Positions 1 through 10,675 of a stretch of 64,000 bases of DNA are shown here, in pieces. The number at the start of each line of letters is the position of its first letter. Within the stretch, counting starts at the first letter, position 1. The stretch lies in the NCBI GenBank assembly GCA_033032865.1, contig JAWHQI010000075.1:4588001-4652000 (forward strand), given 5' to 3'. Both the position numbers and the translations under genes were made by a program. The stretch is from Dactylorhiza incarnata. Its lineage: Eukaryota; Streptophyta; Magnoliopsida; Asparagales; Orchidaceae. The notes under the pieces were generated by a model. The model was given only the letters and a program-made list of their open reading frames with translations, was not told where the DNA came from and made no database searches.

Positions 1-514
1 CGCTAACTGTAGGATGTGATAGGCGTTGGATCGATAGGCGCCCTTAGAGGGGGGTGTGTGAATAAGGGAATAAATTTCTTTTTGTATTTTTAGACGATTT
101 ACTAAATTGTTTAATGTAAATTAGAACGAAATGACAATTTAGCTTAAAGGAAGACACAATTGTAATTTGCAATTTTATAATTTATGCCAAATAAAAGTAA
201 TCAAGTAAACACAAATAGAGACATGATTATATTATATAAAAAGATGTTTACATAGTTTTGATTTCAATATCGCTAGAAATCGGAGGCGTACAAAGTAAAA
301 GAATTTTTCCTTTTCTATACCGACTCGTATCCCCACGAACCGGTTGGCTTTAGCCTATCCTTCACCGGATATAGCCTCAAGCCACTCTAGCAAATCCTTC
401 CTCGGATATGGCCTCGAACACCCCTAGATCTAATCTCCTAGACGTAGTCGCCAACTCACGCGGCGAATTACCCCCTAAGCCGCGCAAGGACATAGTCGCC
501 AACACAAGGCGAAT
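1..514 (-). repeat. Copia-B LTR, distal (R/U5-side) piece
   Basis: No gene is seen here. I read this stretch as the far end of the minus-strand Copia-B LTR, cut off by the Copia-A insertion at 520. The G-rich block at 46-57 followed by gtgtgaataagg matches the arrangement near the PBS-side end of the Copia-D LTR (55190-55215, g-run then gtgaatagg). That places the true LTR terminus within the first 20 bases. The rest of the LTR continues at 12170-12742 and 18271-18284. Assignment is by inference from the two target duplications, because no second Copia-B LTR is present for comparison. Confidence 0.55.
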
Positions 515-519
515 TCTAC
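515..519. repeat. Target site duplication TCTAC, left copy (Copia-A)
   Basis: The five bases immediately before the TG of the 5' LTR are TCTAC. They are repeated exactly at 12165-12169 after the CA of the 3' LTR, which marks the insertion limits of Copia-A. Confidence 0.93.
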
Positions 520-1854
520 TGTTGGAACAACCCTATTACTGATTTGGGCTAGGATCACTATGTTTTAACTAAGAATCAAGTTGACCCCATTGTATAGTTT
601 AAGGGTCAAGTTTTTTAGGCTGTTAGAGTTACTAGAACTTAAGGAAAATTTAAGTTCACCAGTGTTCGACAAATGTCGAGTGGCGTTCGACGAATGTCTA
701 GCATCGTTCGACAAATTTGTCTCAGCAGACTGAATTACTATGGCCAGTTCCAGCGCTCGACATTCTCTGAGCAGCGTTCGACAAATAGTGAGCAGCGTTC
801 GATGAATTCCAGCCAGATCTCGACAAATTCTGTATTAATGCTTAGTTTGACAAATACAAGTCCAGATTATTTATATCAGTTATTTGTCAATACTCTGAAC
901 TCAGATCGACGATGATATATTCAATACATTTGGACGTATTCAAGGCAGGCAAGTATGGATATTATTTTCTTTAAATATATTCCTTATTTCCTTTGTTCCA
1001 AGACAAAGATAGCCGTTGACAATTAATGCAAAAGAGTATTTCACGGCTAAGGAATTAAAGGACCTGTCAAAGTCGTTTTGTCTTTGTTGTTATTCCAAGA
1101 GTGAATTAAAGATAGATTATTCTATTTCCAAAAATAGAATATATCAAAGACAGACATTATTGTCTTATCTCTCTCGACAGAATTCAAATTAGCATTCTTG
1201 CAGAATACAGAAAGATAACAACAAGGATAGAAAAAGAAAGAAGAAGAACATTCAGTCTACCATTCTCAGTCTTCTTCTTCTTCCTCAAGCAGCACTCATC
1301 TTTTCTCTGAGAACAACTTCTTCAAGAACCATCTCTCAGATATCTGTTGCAAGTTCAAGGCTTCTACAAGAGCAACAAGGAATCTGAAGAACCTGTTCTT
1401 CCATATCAATTTGCTAAATAAGATTTGTGTCTTCAAGAGAAAGCTTCTCCATCATCTGTCAACTACTTTAATCAGACAGGGGGAGCTTTACAACAAGTCC
1501 ACTAGAGTCTTCTCTCAGCATCTTGACAGAGAAGAACACTATAAACCTTTTCTCACCTCTATTGTACAGGGTTAATACTCCCTTCAAAAGTGTACCTCCT
1601 TGGTGGCAAGACACCTGATCAAAATATCTAGTTGGTTTTGAGGACCTGATCAAAGCTCTGTGGTGTGTGGACACTTGATCAAAATCACCTTGGTGTTAGG
1701 GCACCTGATCAACCCTCCTAGTGGACTCCTACCAAGGGTGGTAGAAGAGTGGAGTACCCATATTTATTGGGGAACCACTATAAATTCCTTGTGTCTTCTG
1801 TGTGTGTATATTTCTTTGTGCTGTGCTGTGTGCCTTTATTTATTCTGGTTTTCT

Positions 1855-1903
<49 letters not shown>

Positions 1904-2032
1904 ACTCTGCCTACACATATATATAACACTATTTTGATTCTACTATAAAACTAAGGAAAAGTTTTAATACTCTATTCACCCCCCCCCCCCCCCCCCCCTC
2001 TAGAGTAATTTAAGATCTAACCTCCACTTTCA
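520..2032 (+). repeat. Copia-A 5' LTR
   Basis: The LTR runs from TGTTGGAACA to CTCCACTTTCA (1513 bp) and is directly repeated at 10676-12164. It contains a palindromic TTCGACGAA/TTCGACAAAT repeat block (664-914), a CT-rich stretch around 1250-1330, a TATAAATT at 1779-1786, a (TA)n tract at 1858-1900 and a run of 20 C at 1979-1998. The 3' LTR has much shorter TA and C tracts, so these are slippage differences accumulated since insertion or sequencing/assembly noise. Short ORFs inside (673-915, 1660-1937) are not genes. Confidence 0.93.
664..914 (+). repeat. Copia-A family palindromic repeat block in 5' LTR
   Basis: Repeats of GTTCGACAAAT, GTTCGACGAAT and GCTCGACA recur roughly every 20-40 bases. 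The half-site TTCGACGAA is the reverse complement of TTCGTCGAA, which appears in gag and in the pol-ORF3 spacer of the same element. The copy in the 3' LTR is at 10820-11071. Confidence 0.85.
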
Positions 2033-2034
2033 AT

Positions 2035-2045
2035 TGGTATCAGAG
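2035..2045 (+). other. Primer binding site, initiator tRNA-Met (Copia-A)
   Basis: TGGTATCAGAG lies two bases after the LTR terminal CA. It is complementary to the 3' end of plant initiator tRNA-Met, the standard primer for plant copia elements. An unremarkable untranslated leader follows to about 2180. Confidence 0.9.
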
Positions 2046-2186
2046 GGAGGTTGATTCTTTACAGGCTAACACCTGAATCACAAAGATCATTTAGATCTTA
2101 AATTAATTTAGAGTTTTTTTATTTTATCTATTTTCTGTTAAAATCTCAAGGCACAGAACAAGGAGTACTCAAGCACAAGACCTCCA

Positions 2187-4214
2187 ATGTGCAATCTTAG
2201 CAAGTTTGCACTTTGGAAAGCAAGGATTAGACTTTATATGAACTCTATTGATGAAGAGATTTTCAATGTTATTCTGACAGGGCCTCCAGCACCTACAGCA
2301 GCAGCAGGCACTGAAACCATAACAGACAACACTGCTGTCCCACCTCCTGAGTGGACTGAAGCTCAGAAAAAGCAGAGAAGTGCAGATGCTAAAGCCATGA
2401 ACATACTGGCTCAAACTATGTCTGATGACATATTTTAAAAAGTGGTTGAATGTACTTCAGCCAGAGAAATTTGGATTTCACTAAATAACATGGTTGCAGG
2501 TTCTGCAGATGAGAGAAAAGACAGAAGATCACACTTGATCTTTATGTATGAAAACTTCAAGAAAGGAGACACAGAGACAGTGGCTGACATGTATAACAAA
2601 CTCAGTCTCATAATCAATGAGCTAAAGACTTTGGACAAAGTGATATCTATCACTGAAATAAATGATAAAATTCTAATGTTCTTCCCCAGCACATGGGATT
2701 CTAGAATCTGGCCAATCAAGGAAGCCAGAAGTCTAAATGAGATTACCACTGAAGCTTTGTTGGGCAAACTCAAATCTTACGAGCAGCTCATCAAGTACAG
2801 GGAAGCTGAATCATCCACTACATCTCCAGCAACAAAGAAAGAAAAGAGCATAGCTTTCAAAGCAGATGATGCGGAAGAAAATACTCCAAAGGATGAGGAG
2901 TTCATGGGTCTCATAGCCAAAAGATTTTACAAACTGGCTAAGAAGAAACTCAGAGAGAAAGAGTCCAGAACAAGAGAAAAGCAAAGGTATGACAAATCAA
3001 CACCTAAAGAGGTTATTTGTTTTGGATGCAGGAAACCTGGACACTACTTGACAGAATGTCCAGAAAATCAAAAGAAAGAGAAGAAAAAGGATAAAGAAGA
3101 AAAGAGAAGCTCCAGCAAATCTTCCTCCCACAAGCACAAAAAGAAGGGAAGATGATTTATAGCAGAATCCTGGAGTGAAACTGAATCTGAATCATCATCC
3201 AGCTCATCTGATGATGATGATGAAGAGAAATTAAATGAAAGTGACAAAGGTCTGATGACAATATATGACTCAGGCAGTAAGTCAGAAGATGCCTTCTCAT
3301 CCAGCTCCAGTGATGATGAAGAAGAAAGAACATTCTGCATGATGGCTATCAATGCCTCAGGACATAATTCTGATAAGGAAAAATCAGACTCTGAAGCAGA
3401 AGATGATGCAGATCAGGTATTATCTCATTTTGATTTTACTTCAGTTGAATTCAATGCTGAATTCAAAGTTCTTTGCTTAGACTTACTAAAATCTGAGAAA
3501 GAAATAATCTCACTCAGAAATAAGTTAGCTGACATGAAAATTATAAGTGAAGAGAATATAAAACTTAAAAATGATTTGGCTGCCTCCAGGGAACATATTG
3601 TTCTCATTGAGAGCAAGTTGTCTGAAGCCAAAGAGTTTGAAGAATCTCTAAATGGGAGAAGTATCAAACTGATGGACATAACAAGCACAGTCAATGCTAG
3701 ACTTAATAGCAAACTAGGCTTGGGTGCCTCATCAAGTGAGCCACATCTAGTTAAGAAGAATATATTATCTACACCCATAAAATTCATATCTGCTAAAGGC
3801 AAAGGGGATGTAGAAGCAAATAAAGATGTTTCAAGCAAGTCTGTTAAGAATAAGAGAATTCAGAAGAATTCGTCGAACGAAGCTCGACGAAAAGATTCAA
3901 ATTTGTCGAACGGAGATCGACGAAAACTGAATACAGATTTTCAGTATAGTTATTACATGGACGGCGCTCGACGAAATCATGTACATTCGTCGAACGGCGA
4001 TCGATGAATTTACCCAAATTTGTCGAACAGAAACTATACACAGAAATTCAGGAATTCTAATTCTAAACACACTAAAAATCCTTTTACTGAATGGATTATA
4101 CCTCCATGGATATATCATCCACAAGGCTATAAGGATCAGCCTGAAATGACCTTTATTTCTGAATATTGTGGTAAGACAAAAGGACCCAAGGTAGTCTGGG
4201 TCAAAAACAACTAG
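2187..4214 (+). pseudogene. gag: Copia-A gag, broken
   Basis: Gag is the capsid/nucleocapsid precursor. The N-terminal part shows the retrotransposon gag fold signature around residues 8-25 (KFALWKARIRLYM). A basic region and a nucleocapsid knuckle CFGCRKPGHYLTEC (C-X2-C-X4-H-X4-C) lie at about 3016-3060, followed by a serine/acidic region and a predicted coiled coil near 3430-3680. All segments share one frame, interrupted by TAA at 2436-2438, TGA at 3153-3155 and TGA at 4005-4007. A TAG at 4212-4214 separates it from pol. The first ATG is at 2187, but recognisable coding extends a few codons upstream without an ATG, so the original start may be lost. The tail encodes in-frame SNGDRR-type repeats because it overlaps the palindromic block. 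Confidence 0.85.
3867..4030 (+). repeat. Copia-A palindromic repeats inside the gag tail
   Basis: About four imperfect palindromes of the form TTCGTCGAACG-N4-6-CGACGAA occur at 3867-3893, 3901-3929, 3961-4010 and 4017-4030. They are read in-frame as short Ser-Asn-Gly-Asp-Arg-Arg repeats. The third carries the TGA stop at 4005, in a CpG context. Confidence 0.85.
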
Positions 4215-4229
4215 TTTATTTTTCTGTCT

Positions 4230-7200
4230 TTGCAGGTACACAACTATCCAAAGATAAAAGAATATTGGTACTTGGACAGTGGATGCTCAAAGCATATGAC
4301 AGGAAACAAGGCCAATCTAAGCAAAGATAAGGCAAAGCTTGGACCCAAAGTTGTCTTTGGAGACTCCAACTGTGGACAGACAAAAGGGTACGGACAAGTC
4401 AAAGTTGGAGCAGTCACATTCAAAGAAGTATCATATGTCAAAGGTCTCAAGCACAAACTCATCAGCATAAGCCAGTTATGTGATGAAGGTTATCAGGTAA
4501 CCTTTAACCCTTCCCAGTGTCTCATTACCAATAATAAAAATAAAAATGTATTATCTGGTATTAGACAAGGAAATATTTATCTAGTCAATTTTGACTCTGC
4601 CAATACAGACATCTGTCTATTTAATTCAATAAGTAAGACAAATGAACTATGGCATAAAAGGCTAGGACACATTAACCTTAGAACTATCTTTAAGCTTTCT
4701 AAGGACAATCTAGTCAGAGGACTGCCTTCTGGTTCATACAAGAAGGAAGGACTTTGCAGGGCTTGTCAGTTAGGTAAGCAAACTAGAAGTAGTTTCAAAT
4801 CTTTATCCAAGAGTGATTCACCTAGGATTCTGTACTTATTGCATTTAGATCTTTTTGGACCTACTGCCATACAGAGCTTAGGAGGGAAGCATTATTCTCT
4901 AGTTATTGTAGATGACTTCTCAAGATTCACTTGGGTATTCTTTCTTAGGAACAAGTCTGACACTTTCAAAGTTCTAACAGTCATTCTCATGTCCATCAAG
5001 ACTGAGTACTCTACTGTAGTTGCATTAATCAGATGTGATCATGACACTGAGTTTGATTCTCTTCTGATGAGAGAATTCTGTGGAAAAGAAGGGATCAGGC
5101 AGTATTTCTATGCTCCTAGAAGCCCTCAACAAAATGGGGTAGCTGAAAGGAAAAATAGAACATTAATTGAATCAGCAACTACATTGCTTGTTGATGCTCA
5201 TTTGCCACTCTCCTTTTGGGCAGAGACAGTGAACACAGCAAATTATGTGTTGAATAGAAGCCTGATACATACACTTAAGGGTAAGACTCCCTATGAACTA
5301 CTCAAGAATAAAAAGCCTAAGGTTAGCTATTTTAAGATTTTTGGTTGTAAATGCTATGTGCATAACAATGATAAGAAATATCTGAGGAAGTTTGAAGCTA
5401 AGGCAGCTGAAGGCATATTCCTTGGATACTCTCTATCTAGTAAGGCATATAGAGTCTACAACAAATCTACTCTTAAAATAGAGGAGTCCATGCATGTTTC
5501 TTTTGATGAAACTAACCTATTGAATGAGGAGAGGAATACCACCTCTACCATAAATACCTTGCAGGTATCAGATCTATGTGGAGAGCTAAGTGAGCAAAAT
5601 CTAGAGAAAAGAGATTCTTCACTTCCAACAACTCAAACACTTGAAGATAGTGAAGAAGAGGATCATCCAGAAGATCTTGCTGACAAGTCAATTCAAGTGA
5701 CAGCTGATCAAATTCCTCAAGAAAATATCATTTCTGAACAAACTCCAACTGTTGACCACATCACAGTTAGAGATAATCCAATATCATAAGTAATTAGAGA
5801 GATGCATACTTGTTTCCTATCACAAGTTGAACCTCAAACCATAACAGATGCAGAACAAGATCCAAATTGGATTCTTGCAATGCAAGAGGAGCTCAACCAA
5901 TTTGAAAGGAACAAGGTTTGGGATTTGGTTCCAAGACCAAAGGGCCATCCAGTTATTGGCACTAAATGGGTCTTCAGGAACAAGCTAGATGAACAAGGCA
6001 ACATTGTGAGAAATAAAGCAAGACTGGTAGCCCAAGGATATTCACAGGAAGAAGGGATTGATTTATGATCAAACCTTTGCTCCTGTTGCAAAACTTGAAG
6101 CAATCAGAATCTTTCTTGCATATGCTGCATATAAACAGTTCAAGGTATATCAAATGGATGTGAAGAGTGCATTCTTAAATGGAGAAATTAAAGAAGAAGT
6201 CTATGTGGAACAACCACCGGGTTTCATCTCTCCAACTCAACCCTCTTTTGTATTTAAGCTTAAGAAAGCTCTTTATGGTCTCAAACAAGCTCCTAGAGAA
6301 TGGTATGAGACTTTAGCTAGTTTTCTTTCGGAAAACAATTTATGTAGAGGCATAGTAGATAAAACCCTATTTTTTAAAACACATAAAAATCAAACTTTGC
6401 TAGTTCAAATATATGTAGATGACATTATTTTTGGCTCTACTGATTCAAATTTGTGCAAAAGATTTTCTAATCTAATGCAATCTAAATTTGAAATGAGTAG
6501 TATGGGTGAGTTATCATACTTCCTTGGTCTTCAAGTGAAGCAAACTCCAAATGGAATCTTCATATCCCAATCTAAGTATGCTAAGGAATTAGTGAAAAGG
6601 TTTGGTATGTCTGATTCTTCCACTATGAAAACACCCATGCCCTCAAATGTTGTTGTTGATAAAGATGAATCAGGGAAACCTGTTGATTCAAAAGTATATA
6701 GAGCAATTGTTGGCTCACTACATTATTTAACAGCTAGTAGGCCTGACATAATGTTTGCTACCTGTATTTGTGCTAGGCTTCAAGTTAACCCCAAAGAATC
6801 TCACTTAATTTTATTAAAAAGAATTTTGAGATATATAAAGGGTTGCCCTAATCTAGGACTTTGGTCTCCAACAGCATCTGAATTTGAATTAACTGGATTC
6901 TCAGATTCAGATTATGCTGGATGCAGAGTAGACAGGAAAAGCACATCAGGAACTTGTTAGTTTCTTGGTGATAGGCTTGTGTCTTGGTTTTGTAAAAAGT
7001 AGACATCTATGTCTACATCAACAGCTGAAGCTGAATACATGGCTGCTGACAGTTGCTGCTCACAGATATTGTGGAAACAAAATAAACTTCTAGACTATGG
7101 TGTCAACTTAAATAATTCAACTATATTTTGTGACAATACAAGTGCAATATCTATAACACAAAATCCAGTTCTCCATAGTAGGACTAAACACATAGAAATT

Positions 7201-7365
7201 AGGCACCACTTCCTTAGGGATAATGTGGATAAAAATAAAATTTGCCTACAATTTATTTCTACTGATTTACAAAGAGCTGACATTTTCACCACGCCCTTGG
7301 ATGAAAAGAAGCATATCTTCTTTATAAATCAAATAGGAATGATAGATGGAGATTCAATCTGTTAA
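4230..7365 (+). pseudogene. pol: Copia-A pol (protease-integrase-RT-RNase H), broken
   Basis: Copia-type polyprotein. The protease active site YLDSGCSKHM is near 4270. The integrase zinc-binding His/Cys module follows (WHKRLGH ... CRACQLGKQ, about 4650-4780), then the integrase core with DLFGP, DDFSRFTWVF and PQQNGVAERKNRTL supplying the D,D,E residues (4845-5170). The RT core has YVDDIIFGST at 6412-6441, and RNase H has DSDYAG (about 6908) and STAEAEYMAA (7018-7047). Breaks: TAA at 5787-5789, a one-base frameshift at about 6060-6063, TAG at 6958-6960 and TAG at 7000-7002. It ends with TAA at 7363-7365. A pyrimidine-rich tract ending TGCAG at 4231-4235 precedes it and resembles a splice acceptor. 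Confidence 0.93.
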
Positions 7366-7392
7366 AAATTAAAATTTCTAATTATCCCCTCA

Positions 7393-7530
7393 ATTCGTCG
7401 AACGGAGGACGGCGAATTTGAATCATTTGTCGAACGACGGTCGACAAAACCTTCTAACTTCAGAATCGATAAAGAAAATTTCACCTGTCGAACGGTGGTC
7501 GACGAAAAGGATATTTTCGTCGAACGCTGT
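7393..7530 (+). repeat. Copia-A palindromic repeats in the pol-ORF3 spacer
   Basis: Four further copies of the TTCGTCGAACG ... CGACGAA motif (about 7394, 7427, 7485 and 7517) fill the noncoding spacer between pol and ORF3. It is the same family motif as in the LTR and gag tail. The rest of the spacer to 7715 holds a pyrimidine-rich stretch ending CTCTTGCAG at 7701-7709. Confidence 0.85.
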
Positions 7531-7715
7531 CTTACGGAGACCTAAAGTCTTTTCGACTTCTGCTTTTACTAGGTTTTTGCTGAACCCCGCTCCTTAAATG
7601 CGCCCCTTCTTCGATATATATAATCTCCATTTCTATTTCTTAATAGATTGCGCCTACAGAAATCGTTTCCCTCCAATTCCCCTCTGCACTTGATATTTTT
7701 CTCTTGCAGGTACTA

Positions 7716-10484
7716 ATGGCGATTTCTCAAGCCGCGCTCTACTCAATGAAGTTCGATGCCGGGTTTGACATCGACATGGAATCTTTCGCACAATCCGACC
7801 AAGTCTTCAAAGATATTCTTCAACTCTTTGAAGATCAACAGTTAAAGAAGTTAATGAGCATGAGGATAAAGCTGCACACAGCAGAAATTAAGGAATGGTG
7901 TTACACGGCTAAGCCAGATGATGAAAGTCTAACATGAACCATCTCAGGACATCAGGTCTCTCTTACCCCTACCATTCTCACTGAGGTTTTTGGATTTGTG
8001 AATGGAGATGATGAGTTAGAGCTAAGCTCAGTTGAAAATGGTGAAGCATTGATTAAAATGGGTCATTCCACTAGAAACCCTAATCATCTGCTTAAGAAAA
8101 ACTTATCTTTGGAATATAAGTTTCTTTCTGATATTGTTGGAAAAGTGTTGTTAGGGAAAACAACAGGTCATGATTATATTAATAGGCACCAATTTATGTT
8201 GATGGTGGCCTTAATGGAAAAGAAGAAAGTGAACTGGGGATCCATTCTCTTTGGATTGATTAAGAAGAAAATATCTAAGGAAACTGTCTGCTGTGGAAGA
8301 ATTATAGGAATTGTATTGCAGGAAAGACACCAAGACCTTCTGGTCTCTCCCAAGGTGACCATTAATGCTAGCAAGAAGCTGACCTTAGCTCTCTTTGCTA
8401 ATTGGGACAGGGTGTTCACCAAGAAGAACCCAGGAGCAGCTACACAGAAGAAAACTTCTGAAGGCGCAAGGATTGATCCAGTCACTCCCTCAACCCTTCT
8501 AGAAGCTCCTTCTCCTCCTCCTCTTGTTTCTTCTCCTCCTCTCCCATCTCCACCTCAGAATATTTCCACTGTACAATCTCCACCTCCAAATTCTCCCACG
8601 CTCATTGATGACATTCCATCCTCATCTACCCTTCTACCTCCTCACACTTCTCCACCTCCATCTCCCATGCATGATGACCATCATTCACCCATCCATCATT
8701 CTTACCCTATTCATTCTGACATCCCTCAAAAACATGCCAATGTTGCAAACATCTTTGTACCAACCTCCATTCCATCCACTTCTCAATCATCTTCATCTCA
8801 TCCACCTGAAATGTTATTTCTACATTTTCAATTTGTTGCAGATCAAATTCTTGACTACATTGTTCCCAAGATAGATCAAATCCTGGATGCAAAAGTTGCT
8901 CCAGTTAATCACATTCTTTCTAATCTTGACTCCTCCTTGGATGCAAAAATTGCTCCAATTCTTCAAGCAATTTTTGAACTATCTTCCAAAATATCTTCAA
9001 TTCCTTCCTCTCTTTCTGTCCCTTCTTCTAGGGTCCTAGATTTAGGTCTCCCTGAAGCTAGGCAGGGGGAGATGCCTTATGAAGAAGCTCCAGAAGCTGC
9101 TATTTCAGAGGCCACAGTTTTTGTTGAAGATATAGATACAGGCTTTATTGAAGAAACAGTTCAAATTTCTGATTTAGATATGTTTGATTTGATTGAAATA
9201 TCTGAAACTCCAGTCATAGAAGAGATAAATAATATCTACATTCATCCATCCCTAGATAGTATTTCTTTACTGTCTAAGTTCAGTTTTGTTTCCTCTAATC
9301 TGCCAAAATATCAAGATTATTCTAGAGCAATTGTTCCATACAGTGCTCCAATAGATAAAGTTTTGCTGAAAGAGATTATCAGCAGTTTTGAAGTTCAAAT
9401 TGCAGATCCAGTTCCTGTTTCAGTTCCAATCCAAAGTCATCCAAATGAATCAGTTGAAATTTCAGAAGAAATTATCAATAGTTTTGATTTCCCAACTTTT
9501 GTTGTTGATGAATCACCAATCCCAGATTTTGATGAAATTTGGAGAACAGAAGATGAAGCTTTTGAAGCTGAAGAGCAAAAAATCAAAGCTCTTAAAATGG
9601 TCAATGAATTATATGATGATCCAATTACTTCTTCTGATTCTGATGAAGAAGACAATGATAGTGATTCTGATGATACATTATCAAGGAAGAGAAAGAAAAG
9701 AAAGGCAAAGTCTTTGGCTGTCTCCAAGCCTCCTAACCCAGATAGTGATATTCCCTATTACATCCTTCATAACATCACTCTTGACAAAGATACCCCTCAC
9801 TGGATGAAGTTCTCCAGAAATGAAATTAAGAGGAGAAAGAAATTCAAGAAAACTGGTTATTATTCGGATAAGCCAGTTAGGTTTAATCCACCTCCACCTC
9901 CTCCTCCAGCAGGATCAGCAGGCTCATCAGGACCTTCTTGTTCCTCTCAAAAGTTCACTAATCAGCAATCAAGTAAACCAGCTAACACAAGTGGTTATCA
10001 GAGTTCCTGGTCTTCAGGATTTTCTTCAACCCCTTCCAAGAATGTTTCCACAGTATATAAGCATATAATATCTGATGGATCCTTGCACAGGAAAAGAAAC
10101 ATTCCTTTTGAAAAACCTTCATTGCAGGCTATTGATTCTGATGGTAGGCCTTTGTCCCCAGTGAACACAGAAGCTGATGAATTAGCACAGATGGATAGGT
10201 TCAAAGAGACAATTGCCTCAGCTCAGATTAATAAGGCAAAAGCTGAAGGAAAAGACTACTCTCAGTTCTCAACCATGTCAGAGTATAGAAGAAAGGAGTT
10301 TGAAAAGTACAAATCAAAGAACTTTTTCAATGCTGAAGAATTCCTGATGCAGTACCCACAAGCAGTTGTTGTTCAAGGTAAATCTCAGACTATTATTGGA
10401 GCTCAAGATCTCTTTATAAGCAAGAAGAAATCTGAAGATCCTAACAGAAAAATCATCTTCAAACCTTCATCAACAAAGAAGTGA
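7716..10484 (+). pseudogene. Copia-A third ORF (Sirevirus 'env-like' ORF), one internal stop
   Basis: A single frame of about 920 codons begins at the ATG at 7716 (six bases after a TTGCAG acceptor-like motif). It is interrupted only by TGA at 7935-7937 and ends at 10484. Visible features: a globular N-terminal part (7716-8440); a Pro/Ser/His-rich linker (about 8490-8810); an Ile/Leu-rich segment with two related repeats (DAKVAP and DAKIAP, about 8820-9010) compatible with a coiled coil; acidic regions; a Ser/Asp stretch followed by basic SRKRKKRKAKS (about 9640-9715), which looks like a nuclear localisation signal; a proline run (about 9888-9910); and a Lys-rich C-terminus. I see no convincing signal peptide or transmembrane helix. 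The position matches the SIRE1 env-like ORF, but envelope function is not shown by the sequence. Confidence 0.75.
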
Positions 10485-10660
10485 AAAAGGTACAGACTTA
10501 TTTATTTTGTTCTTGTTTAACATTTTGTTGTAATGATTATGAACTCAGAGCACTATTTTTATTCTATCAGCTGAAATGAATTTTCATTGTGTCAAATATA
10601 CCTTTGTATGCTCTGCTGTTTATTTTTCTATTTATTTGATTGTCAAATAGTATCCTAACC

Positions 10661-10675
10661 CAAATAGGGGGAGAT
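10661..10675 (+). promoter_or_regulatory. Polypurine tract of Copia-A
   Basis: AAATAGGGGGAGAT directly abuts the 3' LTR. This is the usual plus-strand primer site for reverse transcription. Confidence 0.88.

Noticed and set aside
2035..2045. tRNA gene fragments at the TGGTATCAGAG sites
   Set aside because: Only the 11-18 bases complementary to tRNA 3' ends are present; these are primer binding sites.
3068..3352. Antisense ORFs opposite gag and ORF3 of Copia-A
   Set aside because: They mirror acidic/Ser-rich codons of the sense frame and show no independent features.
7363..7718. SIRE1-style stop-codon readthrough linking pol to ORF3
   Set aside because: Pol ends in TAA and ORF3 begins about 350 bp later after a palindrome-rich spacer, so simple suppression cannot join them.
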